From Stomoxys calcitrans (lineage: Eukaryota > Arthropoda > Insecta > Diptera > Muscidae), in assembly GCF_963082655.1 (NCBI RefSeq), contig NC_081554.1, forward strand, positions 62,756,820 to 62,820,819: a DNA stretch of 64,000 bases, written 5' to 3'. The notes beneath the pieces were generated by a model. The model was not told the DNA's origin and searched no databases. It saw only the letters and a program-made list of their open reading frames with translations. The translations under genes and the position numbers were made by a program. This document shows, piece by piece, positions 54,144 to 64,000 of this stretch (positions within the stretch are counted from its first letter, which is position 1; every line of letters begins with the position of its first letter).

Positions 54144-56714
54144 CAAGTAAAAAGGCGTTAAGTTCGGCCGGGCCGAACTTTGGATGCCCACCACCTCGGG
54201 TATATATGTAAACAACCTTTCATCAAAATCCATTGAAAATTGCACACCTTATGCCCCATAGAAGTTATATCGAAATATGTTCCGATTTGGACCAAATACT
54301 AATCGGTACAAGTCATTGTTGAATTGTGTATAACAAAATATAGGTATTTGGAGTAGCTACATCTAAAAATAAACCGATCTGAACCATATACGACACGGAT
54401 GTCGAAAAGCCTAACATAAGAAACTGTGTCAAATTTCAGTGAAATCAGATTAAAAATGCGCCTTTTGTAGGGCCAAGACTTTAAATCGAGATATCGGTCT
54501 ATATGGCAGCTTTATTCAAATCTGGACCGATCTGGGCCAAGTTGAAGAAGGATGTCGAAGGCCCCACCACAACTCACTGTCCCAAATTTCGGCACAATCT
54601 GATGACAATAAATGCGCCTTTTAGCGGCCCAAAATCTTAAATTAAGATATCGGTCTATACATGTCAGCTATATTCAAATCTGGACCGATCCGGACCGATT
54701 TGGACCAAGTTGCAGAAAAATGTCGAAGAGCCTAACACAACTCACTGTCCCAAATTTCGGCGACATCGGACAATAAATGCTTCTTTTAGGGGCCCAAAAC
54801 TTTAAATCGAGAGATCGGTCTATATGACAGCTATATTCAAATCTGGACCGATCTGATCCAAATAGAAGAAGGACGTTGAAGAGCTTAACACAACTCACTG
54901 TCTCAAATTTCAGCAAAATCGGATAATAAATGTGGCTTTTATGGCCTCAAAACCTAAAACTGAGATATCGGTCTATATGGCAGCTATATCCAAATCTTAA
55001 CCGATATGCGCCATATTGCAGAAGTATGTCACGGGGCTTAACTTAACTCACTGTCCCAAATTACGGCGACATCGGACAATAAATGCTCCTTTTATGGGAC
55101 CAAAACCTTAAATCGAGAGATCCGTCTATATGGCAGCTATATCCAAATCTAAACCGATCTGGAACAAATTGACGAAGGAAGTCAAAGAGCCTAACACAAC
55201 TCACTGTCTCAAATTTCAGCGACATCGGACAATAAATGCGACTTTTATGGGCCCAAAATCTTAAATCGAGAGATCGGTCTATATGGCAGCTATATTCAAA
55301 TCTTCACCGATCTGTGATATATTGCAGAAGGGGCTTAACTTAACTCAATGTCCCAAATTTCGGCGATATCGGACAATAAATGCGCCTTTTATGGGCCCAA
55401 AACCTTAAATCGAGAGATCGGTCTATATGACAGCTATATTCAAATCTGGACTGATCCGGACCAAGTTGCAGAAAAATGTTGAAGAGCCTTACACAACTCA
55501 CTGTCCCAAATTTCGGCGACATCGGACAATAAATGCGCCTTTTATGGGCCCAAAACCTTAACTCGAGAGATCGGTCTATATGGCAGCTTTTTTCAAATCT
55601 GGACCGATCTGGGCCAAATTGAAGAAGGACGTCGAAGAGCCTAACACAACTCACTGTCTCAAATTTCAGCAAAATCGGATAATAAATGTGGTTTTTATGG
55701 CCTCAAAACATAAAACAGAGGTATCGGTCTATATGGCAGCTATATCCAAATCTAAACCGATCTGTGCCATATGGCAGAAGTATGTCAAGGGGCTTAACAT
55801 AACTCACTGTCCCAAATTTCGGCGATATCGAACAATAAATGCGTTTTTTATGGGCCCAAAACCTAAAATCGAGAGATCGGTCTATATGGCAGCTACATCC
55901 AAATCTGAACCGATCAGGTCCAAATTAAAGAAAGATATGGAAAGGCCTAAGACAACTCACTGTCCCAAATTTTGGCAAAATCGGATAATAAATGTGGCTT
56001 TTATGGGCCTAGGACCCTAAATTTGGACCGATCTAGGCCAAATTAACGAAGGATTTCGAAGGGCCTAAGACAACTCATTGTCCAAAATTTTGGCAAAAAT
56101 CGGATAGTAAATGTGGCTTTTATGGGTCTAAGAACCTAAATCGGAGGATCGGTCTATATGGCAGCTATATCCAAATCTAGACCGATCTAGGCCAAACTGA
56201 CGAAGGATGTCGGAAGCTCTAACACAACTCACTGTCCCAAATTTCAGCAAAATCAGATAATAAATGTGGCTTTTATATGCCTAAGACCCTAAATCGGAGG
56301 ATCGGTCTATATCGCAACTATATCCAAATCTGGACCGATCTAGGCCAAATTAACGAAGGATGTCGAAGGGCCTAAGACAACTCATTGTCCAAAATTTTGG
56401 CAAAAATCGGATAATAAATGTGGCTTTTATGGGCCTAAGACCCTAAATCGGCCGATCGGTCTATATGGGGGCTATACCAAGACATAGTCCGATAGAGCCC
56501 ATCTTTGAACTTAACCTACTTATGGACAAAAAAAAAAAGAATTTGTGCAAAGTTTCAGCGCAATATCTCTCAATTTTAAAAGACTGTAGCGTTATTTCAA
56601 CAGGCAGACGGACAGACAGGCGGACATGTCTAGATAGGGTCGGAAACGGATATTTCGATATGTTGCAAAGGGAATGACAAAATGAATATACCCCCATCCT
56701 TCGGTGGTCGGTAT
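54144..56714 (-). mobile_element. Family A element, copy A5, longest A array (about 15 units)
   Basis: Palindrome end AGTTCGGCCGGGCCGAACTT (54161-54180) then GGATGCCCACCACCTCGGG. Units carry GGTCTATATGGCAGCTATAT, CTCACTGTCCCAAATTTCGG and CGGACAATAAATGCGCC or CGGATAATAAATGTGGC. The two unit subtypes alternate in blocks. End block CAGGCAGACGGACAGACAGG, GATATTTCGATATGTTGC, CCTTCGGTGGTCGGTAT. Both strands have 110-146-codon frames because the unit is 3 x 51 bp. Confidence 0.87.
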
Positions 56715-56807
56715 GATAAATAGTATGTAACGACCATGGACACCGAACTTTACCCCAGCAATAGTGGAAAACATGTCGTTACAATAGTATTATCTGTCCA
56801 AGATGTA

Positions 56808-57044
56808 TTGGGTTGCCCAAAAAGTAATTGCGGATTTTTTAAAAAAAAAGTAAATGCATTTTTAATAAAACTTAGAATGAACTTTAATCAAATATACTTT
56901 TTTTACACTTTTTTTCTAAAGCAAACTAAAAGTAACAGCTGATAACTGACAGAAGAAAGAATGCAATTACAGAGGCACAAGCTGTGAAAAAATTTGTCAA
57001 CGCCGACTATATGAAAAATCCGCAATTACTTTTTGGGCAACCAA
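56808..57044 (-). mobile_element. Mariner-type MITE, copy 3
   Basis: TTGGGTTGCCCAAAAAGTAA to TTTTTGGGCAACCAA with TA at 56806-56807 and 57045-57046. The interior is inverted relative to copies 1, 2 and 4. 237 bp, no coding capacity. Confidence 0.88.
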
Positions 57045-57099
57045 TAATTTGAATATAACTTAGCCAAGACATGAACCTGAGATTTTAACAGAGACACGT

Positions 57100-57545
57100 T
57101 AAGTGGTTAACAGAGCACTGTTAACAAAATGCTTAACATTAACCGACCCCTCAAACATCTATGCAAAAACTATATCTCGACGATCTATATGACCCATTTT
57201 TAAAACGGCATTGCAGTGATCTCGTCAGAGATAAAAGATACGAGTATTAGCTCCTGCCCAGAGCTTTTAGAATCCGTAGTTCCTATATTCAAATTATATT
57301 TCAGATCGGAGATATTTGGCACCCAAAATTAGATTTGAATTTAACATAATGGCCCACTGGGCTGTACTGGTCATAGATAGGTGATACAAACTAATATCAC
57401 GATTAGCTTCTACCAGGTGCTATTAGGATCAGTAGTCCCCATATTCAAATTATATTTCAGATGGGAGAAATTTGGACCCTAAAGTTATATTTTAATTTAA
57501 GGTAATGGCCCACTGAAATTAAGAAATTAAGGTAAGTATATAAGA
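57100..57545. repeat. 156-bp tandem duplication, unclassified
   Basis: CTATTCAAATTATATTTCAGA-type blocks (ATTCAAATTATATTTCAGAT) at 57287 and 57443, 156 bp apart, with TTTTAGAATCCGTAGT / ATTAGGATCAGTAGT before and TAATGGCCCACTG after both. The unit does not look like A, B or C. Confidence 0.7.
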
Positions 57546-58420
57546 ATAAAAATAAATAAATAAATGAGTCTTAACATTCATCAACTTAATGCAGTAAAAT
57601 GTTTCCAAAGTATGGTTTTAAATGTTGCCGAGTTACTGAGTAATTGCAGATCGTTAGGAAGTGAGTTCCAGAGACGTACAGCGAATATGAACATATGCCA
57701 TTCAGAAACAAGCCTCCGATAAATTTTGGGAATGATTTGTTTACCTCTAATAGATCTGGCGAAATCAATGAATCCATACAGATATTGTGGTGCCTGCGTG
57801 TAGACCAGGAAAGTCAGCGATCTCAGGTACAACGAGTGCTGTAAGGAGACGCCATACAGGGATAAAGAGTATTCGGTGATGGAGTCGCGCCGTCTCAAGC
57901 CAAATACATAACGAGTAATGCTATTAAAAAAGGTGTTTAGCTTACGTCTACTTACCAAGTCGCAGTTAGCAAACAACTCACAGCCGTAGAGAATGCCAGA
58001 AACAAGATAAGTCTTTGCCAAGAGAGACCTAACCCGCAGCGGAGTAACCGACTGAGTGGCCCAGAGAGCACGCAATTTTGAATATCCCTGACCAACGACA
58101 GAGTCGATATGATTACTCCATGTCAGAGTGCTGTTAATAACCACGCCCTAGTTCTTTGAACGATTTCGAATCTAGAGTCGTTAATGAATATACCGATATC
58201 ACATGAAAACCCGAGACAGCCTGTTTCTGATAACCACACACTTGGAGTTTACAGGGTTGAGACACAGGCCGTTGGCTTTCGCCCACGTGCTGACTCTTGA
58301 CAGATCATGATTAAGCAGACGTATGTTTTCAGCAATCTCATCCCTCGGACTGCCGATATATATCTGTACATCGTCGCCAAGTCATTACTGTACAATGAAA
58401 AGAGAAGAGGACTCAGAATT

Positions 58421-59198
58421 CATCCCTGAGGAACATCTTTGAAAACAAGTAAAGGTGACGATACAGAAGACTTATAACTGACGGACTGAGTGCGGTGTGA
58501 CAGATACGACAAAATAAGACGAATGGATGTAGAAGAAAAATTGTAAAGATGTCTCATCTTCTTATATAACAAAGAATGATCCACAGTGTCAAATTGTAAA
58601 GATGAAGAAGAAAATTTGTAAAGATGTCTCATCTTATCACATAACAAGGAATGATCCACAGTGTCAATTGTCTTAGAATGTACCTCACAATAAGACAATT
58701 GACTCGCCATATCGTTACTGTACAATGAAAAGAGAAGAGGATTCAGAATTGATCCCTGAGGAACATCTTTGAAAACAAGTAGAGGTGACGATACAGAAGA
58801 CTTATAACTGACGGACTGAGTGCGGTGTGACAGGTACGACAAAATAAGACGAACGGATGTAGAAGAAAAATTGTAAAGATGTCTTCACATAACAAGAAAT
58901 GATCCACAGTGTCAAATGTCTTAGAATGTACCTCACAATAAGACAATTGACTCGCCAAGTCGTTACTGTACAATGAAAAGAGAAGAGGATTCAGAATTGA
59001 TCCCTGAGGAACACTTTTTAAAACAAGTAGAGGTGACGATACAGAAGACTTATAACTGACGGACTGAGTGCGGTGTGACAGGTACGACAAAATAAGGCGA
59101 ACGGATGTAGAAGAAAAATTGTAAAGATGTCTCATCTTATCGCATAACAAGGAATGATCCACAGTGTCAAATGCCTTAGAACGGGTCAAGAAGAACAA
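58421..59198 (-). repeat. Tandem duplications inside the LINE-L RT domain (330 and 248 bp)
   Basis: ATCCCTGAGGAACA occurs at 58421, 58751 and 59000 with nearly identical flanks (ACAGAAGACTTATAACTGAC, GACAATTGACTCGCCA). In protein terms, motif A to motif B is repeated, joined as YCEVHSKT|FDTVDH. A smaller 60-90-bp repeat (AAATTGTAAAGATG...ATGATCCACAGTGTC) lies inside the first unit. Confidence 0.85.
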
Positions 59199-59302
59199 GG
59201 AGGAAATGTATCTTGTAATTCTCCAAATTGATCCTGATCCTCTCAGTGAACTCTGCCAAGGCAGTTACGCAGCTGTGGTTAGGTCGAATCCCGGACTGTC
59301 TC

Positions 59303-59536
59303 ACGGTTGCCCAAAAAGTAATTGCGGATTTTTCATATAGTCGGCGTTGAAAAATTTTTTCACAGCTTGTGACTCTGTAATTGCATTCTTTCTTCTGTCA
59401 GTTATCAGCTGTTACTTTTAGCTTGCTTTAAAAAAAAATTGTAAAAAGTATATTTGATTAAAGTTCAGTCTAAGTTTCATTAAAAATGCATTTACTTTCT
59501 TTTAACAAATCCGCAATTTCTTTTTGGGCAACCCAA
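59303..59536 (+). mobile_element. Mariner-type MITE, copy 4, in LINE-L, left tip lost
   Basis: GGTTGCCCAAAAAGTAATTG at the left lacks the terminal TTG. Right end intact: TTTTTGGGCAACCCAA|TA. It separates MSSFVNENSLL from the following LINE-L sequence. Confidence 0.87.
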
Positions 59537-59826
59537 TATAACAAAGAGTTCTCGTTGACAAAAGACGACATTTGCAAATACAGGAATTTCTCAAAGACCT
59601 TTGACAAGTAACAAAGAATAGCAATTGGTCTATATTCCTTGGAATTCTAAGGCTGTGGGATGACCTTGGCATGTTTCCACGCTAATGGAAAGTAACACGT
59701 GGTCAAAATCCTATTGAAAACATAGGTTACATGAGGACTAGTAAGGGGGAGCAAGAGTCTTCTAGGATCAATGCCATCAATGACGACAGCGTTAGACTTT
59801 ACAGTCGCGACACACTCAAGGACATC

Positions 59827-60112
59827 AAAAATTGCAAATTTTGCCCATGAACATTCCACTAAGGAACAAGGGCAAACTTCTCACATATCAATGAGTGCAG
59901 TCCGATTCAAGTTTTTAAGCTGAATGATAAGGGACCTCCTTTTTATAGCCGAGTCCGAACGGCATGCCGCAGTGCGACACCTCTTTACATGGCATAGTAC
60001 CTCACAAATGTCGCCAGCATTAGGAGGGGAAAACCACCGCTGATGGTCTCGTCAGGATTCCAACCCAGGCGTTCAGCGTCATAGGCGGACATGCTAACCT
60101 CTGCGCTACGGT
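59827..60112 (-). mobile_element. SINE in LINE-L with an 8-bp target-site duplication
   Basis: AGGACATC lies on both sides (59819-59826, 60113-60120); removing the SINE joins LINE-L codons ACC GAT GTC CTT GAG. Head TACCGTAGCGCAGAGGTTAG, B-box GGTTGGAATCC (mutated), tail GGAATGTTCATGGGCAAAAT, then TTGCAATTTTT. The internal part lacks the CAAAGAGAAG piece seen in others. This gives both the size and the true 3' tail of the SINE family. Confidence 0.9.
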
Positions 60113-60480
60113 AGGACATCGGTGGCACCAATACAGCTGAAGCCAAAACCAGAGTCGTCATCGAGAGAGGGGGAGATATTGAAGGCATAGAAATTGGGAT
60201 CAACTGAGATCTGTGGGACATTAACAAAGGCATCATTAAGCCCATTGATGGCCAAGTTTGTTGAACATTTATTAGCATTTTTCCCTTATTCAATGTCTCG
60301 AATAACGTTCCACGTTCTCTTGGAGCCTATTGCAGAAGTAAAGCGTCTGTAATAGTAGTCTTTTTTGGCTATCTTAATCATCTTATCGACGTGGTCTCTT
60401 GCTGAGCGAAAGGCATCCTGTAACTCAGGCCTTCTGAAACGTCTACACCTGCGATGCGACATATTCCTCTCGAGAATCTT

Positions 60481-61015
60481 TCAACCTTTCAACCACCTAC
60501 TGGAAGATTGGTAGAATGGATAAGACTGATGGCGACAGGAGACATGTAATATTCGTACTAAATTCATAAGACCTCAACAGCTTTGAAGATTTTGTACGCT
60601 ACGGATTCAACAAGTCCGAAGTAAGAGACATTCCAAGAACTCACATCCGTTTGTGATTGATTGGCGTAGTTTATCTGCTACAGTATCGATTGAAATGTGT
60701 CGTTGCGCCCTAAGGAAGATAGGCGAGATCCGACCAGGTTAAGTAGCCAAGAAGGCAAGAAGATATTCCTTCCTGTCCTTGGCCACACACACTCTTGGAT
60801 ACCAAGGATTCACTCAGATCCTGATTCCATACTTAGGATACTAAGGGAGTGTTATCACAATCTTTCAACCGCCGACTGGAAGATTGGTAGATTGGATGAG
60901 GCTGATGGCGTCCGGAGATATGCAGACCTCGACAGGCTCGAAGATTTTGTATTCTATGGGTTCAACAAGTCAGAAGTAAGAGACATTCCAAGAACTTACA
61001 TCCGTTTGTGATTTA
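60481..61015 (+). pseudogene. Gag-like fragments N2 and N3, tandem
   Basis: N3 (60697-61011) is one open frame: MSLRPKEDRRDPTRLSSQEG, HTHSWIPRIHSDPDSILRIL, RECYHNLSTADWKIGRLDEA, then YGFNKSEVRDIPRTYIRL. N2 (60481-60655) repeats only the last third (AGAAATTCCAAGAACTCACA-type end GACATTCCAAGAACTCACAT). They are related to N1 at 31781-32425. The start Met is not supported by context, and 104 codons is much shorter than a gag ORF. Transposon coding remnant, possibly ORF1 of one of the LINEs here. Confidence 0.65.
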
Positions 61016-61984
61016 TATGCTAACGTAGCAACAATTTTTTGCTCTTCAACAGTAACAGTGTTCAAAATTTTATTTTTCCATTTTTAGCAGACAAAAACTG
61101 TTGTTTTAGCAAACATTTTTGCTGTTTTCAATAACAAATTTCTTTAAGTGTATATGGTATTGTGGTCTGGTGAGCAAAACCATAAGCGTAGAAAGGCCTA
61201 TGGGGGTGGGCTAAGCAACTCTCAAAAAAGTTTTAGCCCCCCGCAGAATTTCAAAAATTCCATTGTTCTCCCCCCTCAAGAAAGCTGGGCAGGCTACGCT
61301 AATGGCCAACACTTCAAAAATCTTATAACAGTTTAATGCTCATCCCGATTGAAATATTTTAAACTTGAAACCTAATTCAAAATTAAGACAATACTTTAGT
61401 ACCAAAACCAAGGGCCTTACCTTCAGGCCCCTTAACAAACATGTCTTATATCATGGGGAATGGTGTTCATTTGTCGAGTATGGGTGGGAGGTGAAATATG
61501 TGTATTTTTCTCTTACAACACAAAGCTAATTTCAGATACAGTTCTGATTTCACATCATTACATTGTAAATTGTTTATAACTTTTGCCATTGTCGTTGCTA
61601 TTATTGTTGATGTGGTTATTGCTCTTTTTTTCCTTTCTGTCGATTTTTGTATTTTTTTTTTTTTTTTTGGAAATTCTATAAATGTACAACGATAGCTTTC
61701 ACATGTAGTATGTTGGTGCACACAAATCCACACACACACGCACACACACACACACACATGCACTTGTGTGCGCACTATATGAACATTTTGTATAGTATAT
61801 TGAAAAGGAGATTAGATTAGATTTCCCATAACAATTGCTGAATATTTATACCTTTTTAATATAATTTCAATAGGATATGTGTTCTGTACCATTGAGCACA
61901 ACAACATCTGCTGCAATTGGCAGCAGCGTAAGAGGATCGAGCTTAAAGTTTTTAAAGAATTAGGGGAAATGGTTCATGATGCAC
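61016..61984. other. Intronic sequence with poly(T) and CA microsatellite
   Basis: No gene. A T-run lies at 61651-61668 and a (CA)n tract at about 61728-61767 (CACACACACGCACACACACA). 61190-61290 (GGCCTATGGGGGTGGGCTAA) resembles 41546-41570. Confidence 0.65.
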
Positions 61985-62262
61985 CGAGGTCAATGTGGCG
62001 CAGAGGTTAGCATGTCCGCCTATGACGCTGAACACCTGGCTTCAAATCCTGGCGCGAACACCAACAAAAATTTTAGCGGTAGTTATCCCCTTACTAATGC
62101 TGGCTACATTTGTAAGGTATTTTGCCATGTTAAAACTTCTCTGCCAAGTGGTGTCTCTATGCGGCACACCATTCGGACTCGGCATCATTGAGCTTAAACT
62201 TTAATCGGACTGCACTCATTGATATGAGAGAAGTATCCCCTGTACCTTAATGGAATGTTCAT
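61985..62262 (+). mobile_element. SINE, full-length but mutated
   Basis: GTGGCGCAGAGGTTAGCATG (A box), CTGGCTTCAAATCCTGGCGC (B box, mutated), CCTTACTAATGCTGGCTACA, TCTATGCGGCACACCATTCG, CACTCATTGATATGAGAG and the tail TTAATGGAATGTTCATTGG. It directly precedes LINE-J J5. Confidence 0.8.
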
Positions 62263-64000
62263 TGGAAATTTGGCAGCTTCAATATGCACATTGGCAGGAG
62301 TCCATATTGAGTTCCTTGGAATATACACTCTACACCCGTCTTTCAGGCGGACATCTGAAGCCCCTGAAGGGGATGTCGTAGATAGTCATACAGCACTGAA
62401 AGCAATGGCGTCCGCCCATAAAAGGTCCAGACTTATTAAGATGGGAGCAGCTCATACCATCGCGGTATAATAGAGGCGCCGATAGGAAACCTGGAAGGAA
62501 GGGAAGAGGTTTCCGATCAGATACCTGAGACGAACCTTGAAGTCGAGTGCGAGGCACTGCTGCCATCGGCCCAGTCTTGGATTGACGGAACCCTAGATCA
62601 TGTTATGCGGATGGATCAAAGCTAGAGGACAGAGTGGGCCTGGGGGTTTACATTGAGAACTCAGGGATTGAGATCTATATTAGACTGACTGACCATAATA
62701 CGGTCCTACAAGCGGAGATCCGGACGATCACGGAATCCGTGAAGTGGTGCTAACGCGAGGACGTCGAGTCTGAACATCTTTACCGACAGTAAAATTGCCA
62801 TAAGGACTTGAGAGGATGTCGTGGATAGTCATACAGCACTGAAAGCAATGGCGACTGCCCATAAAAGGCCCAGACTTATTAGGATGGGAGTAGCTCATAC
62901 CATCGCGGTATAATCGAGGAGACGGTAGGAAACCTGGAAGGAAGGGAAGAGGTTTCCGATCAGATACCTGAGACGAACCTTGAAGTCGAGTGCGAGGCAC
63001 TGCTGCCATCGGTCCAGTCTTGGATTGACGGAACCCTAGATCATGTTATACGGATGGATCAAAGCTAGAGGACAGAGTGGGCCTGGGGGTTTGCATTAAG
63101 AACCCAGGAACTGAGGTCTGTTTTAGACGGCCTGACCATTATACGGTCCTGCAGGCGGAGATCCTGGCAATCACGGAATACATGAAGTGGTGTGGTGCTA
63201 ACGCGAGGACGTCGAGTATGAACAGTAAAATTGCCACAAAGGCAATAACAACCAGGACGGTAAGGTCACGAACAGTCTTGCAGTGTAAGAAGGAGATTAA
63301 CGCCTTCTCTGAGGATGGCAAAATCCGCATCATTTGGGTGCCGGGACATAACAGAGCAAGGGGAAATGAAAGGGCAGACGATTTGGTGGTGAAGGCCAGA
63401 GGACTGCCGTCAATAGACTTGGTTAACCCGAAGCCTTTCGGGTCGACGCAGACCGAGTTAAGGGAGTGAGCGACGAATTCGCGTGCAACATTGTGGAACA
63501 GCGAAACGGTCGGTAGGAAGGCGAAAATCCTATAGGAGAATACAGATAGTGAGAAGACGAGGCTATTGCTAAAAGGAAGCAAGAAGGAGGTCAGTATAGC
63601 TATTGGTATTATAACGGGACTACGAACTCACTTATGTAAAATCGTTGCGGCAAGTGATAGCATGTGTAGGGCATGCGGAGAAGATGATGAGACATTGGAG
63701 CATTTCCTTTGTCGTTGGCAGGCTTTTGCGTTCAACAGATACCGGGACTTAGGTGGAGACACAATATCAGACATAAACCAACTTAGGGGAGTGGTATTGA
63801 AAATAATTAACGATTTTGTAAGTAGCACGGAATTCCTAACTTAAAATTATCTTTTTGGAGGTTACTTTCTAGTTTTTAGAGCGCACAACAAGCCGATTAC
63901 TGGCTTAGGTGCATGTGCATAGTGACATGGGGCGGATTAATATATGCACCCACTTTTCAACCAAACCTAACCTATTAGGAGATGCGTTTCTTCGAACCAT
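62263..64000 (+). pseudogene. LINE-J copy J5: RNase H and C-terminal finger, with a 443-bp tandem duplication
   Basis: RNase H pieces: CYADGSKLEDRV (first Asp, 62607), GGDPDDHGIRE-like, then the long frame 63077-63469 with MGLGVCIKNPGTEVCFRRPD, VLQAEILAITEYMKWCG and IRIIWVPGHNRARGNERADD. Here the second-Asp segment (FTDSK) is deleted: ARTSSMNSKIATKAI. The end frame 63566-63844 has KIVAASDSMCRACGEDDETL, EHFLC, DINQLRGVV and FVSSTEFLT. The 3' UTR TTATCTTTTTGGAGGTTACT runs to AACCTAACCTATT (63974) and lacks the A insertion seen in J3. A TGA breaks the frame at 63467. Confidence 0.82.
62371..63256 (+). repeat. 443-bp tandem duplication within LINE-J J5
   Basis: GGATGTCGTAGATAGTCATA at 62371 recurs at 62814, 443 bp away. 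Both units contain CAGCACTGAAAGCAATGGCG, GAAACCTGGAAGGAAGGGAA and GGATTGACGGAACCCTAGAT. The second copy ends in the RNase H region. Confidence 0.87.

Larger units (their letters stand above)
57546..60480 (-). pseudogene. LINE-L: jockey/CR1-like RT ORF, interrupted by a SINE, a MITE and internal duplications
   Basis: Read 60480 to 57546. 5' part HRRCRRFRRPELQDAFRSAR, then AKKDYYYRRF; SAIGSKRTWNVIRD; ISVDPNFYAFNISPSLDDD. SINE at 59827-60112. Then SNAVVIDGIDPRRL, FNRILTTCYFPLAWKHAKVI, EYRPIAILCYLSKVFEKFL. MITE at 59303-59536. RT motifs SKAFDTVDHSLL (A) and VPQGSILNPLLFSLYSNDL (B) follow, in three tandem copies. The YADD box region is lost near 58380. The last part 58144-57581 is an open 187-codon frame: LTWSNHIDSVVGQGYSKLRA, LLAKTYLVSGILYGCELF, AVRLWNSLPNDL. 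The tail has ATTTATTTATTTATT. Confidence 0.82.

Overview
The window is eukaryotic, from a fly, most probably a calyptrate (muscid-type) dipteran. The one host gene I can support is a Bruno/CELF RNA-binding protein gene on the minus strand. Its translation looks like Drosophila arrest/bruno. The introns are huge and packed with repeats: tRNA-derived SINEs, mariner-type MITEs, several LINE families and short elements built from tandem units. The species name is an inference; nothing in the sequence proves it.

Host gene. An exon at 52976-53343 (minus strand, start codon at 53327) encodes a Gly/Ser/Asn-rich N-terminus and the first half of an RRM. It ends in phase 1 at a GTAAGT donor. The matching acceptor and next exon are at 20717-20799. 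Joining them restores the RNP1 motif in frame. The intron between them is 32,176 bp (20800-52975). Everything left of 20717 is the following intron and everything right of 53343 the preceding intron, so almost the whole window is intron.

Repeat content. Families A and B are short elements built from 153-bp tandem units. Each has a GC-rich palindrome (AGTTCGGCCSGGCCGAACT type) at one end and inverted ACCCACCACC / ACCCTCCACC motifs near both ends. A and B have diverged, but their units align and have the same length. Family C is a third tandem-unit element (about 131-141 bp per unit) with ends unlike those of A and B. Together A, B and C make up roughly 45 percent of the window. Also present are a SINE family (eight pieces), a mariner-type MITE (four copies of about 236 bp), an internally deleted mariner element with 195-bp inverted repeats (44460-45066), and pieces of at least five LINE types. 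The best preserved LINE is at 37210-39481, with one in-frame stop and a 12-bp target-site duplication. Several minisatellites and satellites are present (29 bp, 15 bp C-rich, 5 bp TAGAG x77, 456 bp x2).

Layout. 1-20716: downstream intron with A, B and C elements, a 456-bp tandem duplication, a large inverted repeat (14686-15345) and a 29-bp minisatellite. 20717-20799: exon. 20800-52975: the 32-kb intron, with back-to-back C elements (21994-26610), a LINE-J/SINE/A nest (27120-31375), B and A arrays in both orientations, LINE-R and the TAGAG satellite. 52976-53343: exon. 53344-64000: upstream intron with a long A array, LINE-L broken by a SINE and a MITE, and another LINE-J copy.

The best candidate for something undescribed is the A/B superfamily. 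Its unit is 153 bp (51 codons), its ends carry hairpins, and one copy in a LINE can be compared with empty sites, which shows its ends are TT-ATACCC and ACTTG-TT. I saw no protein gene that could mobilise it.
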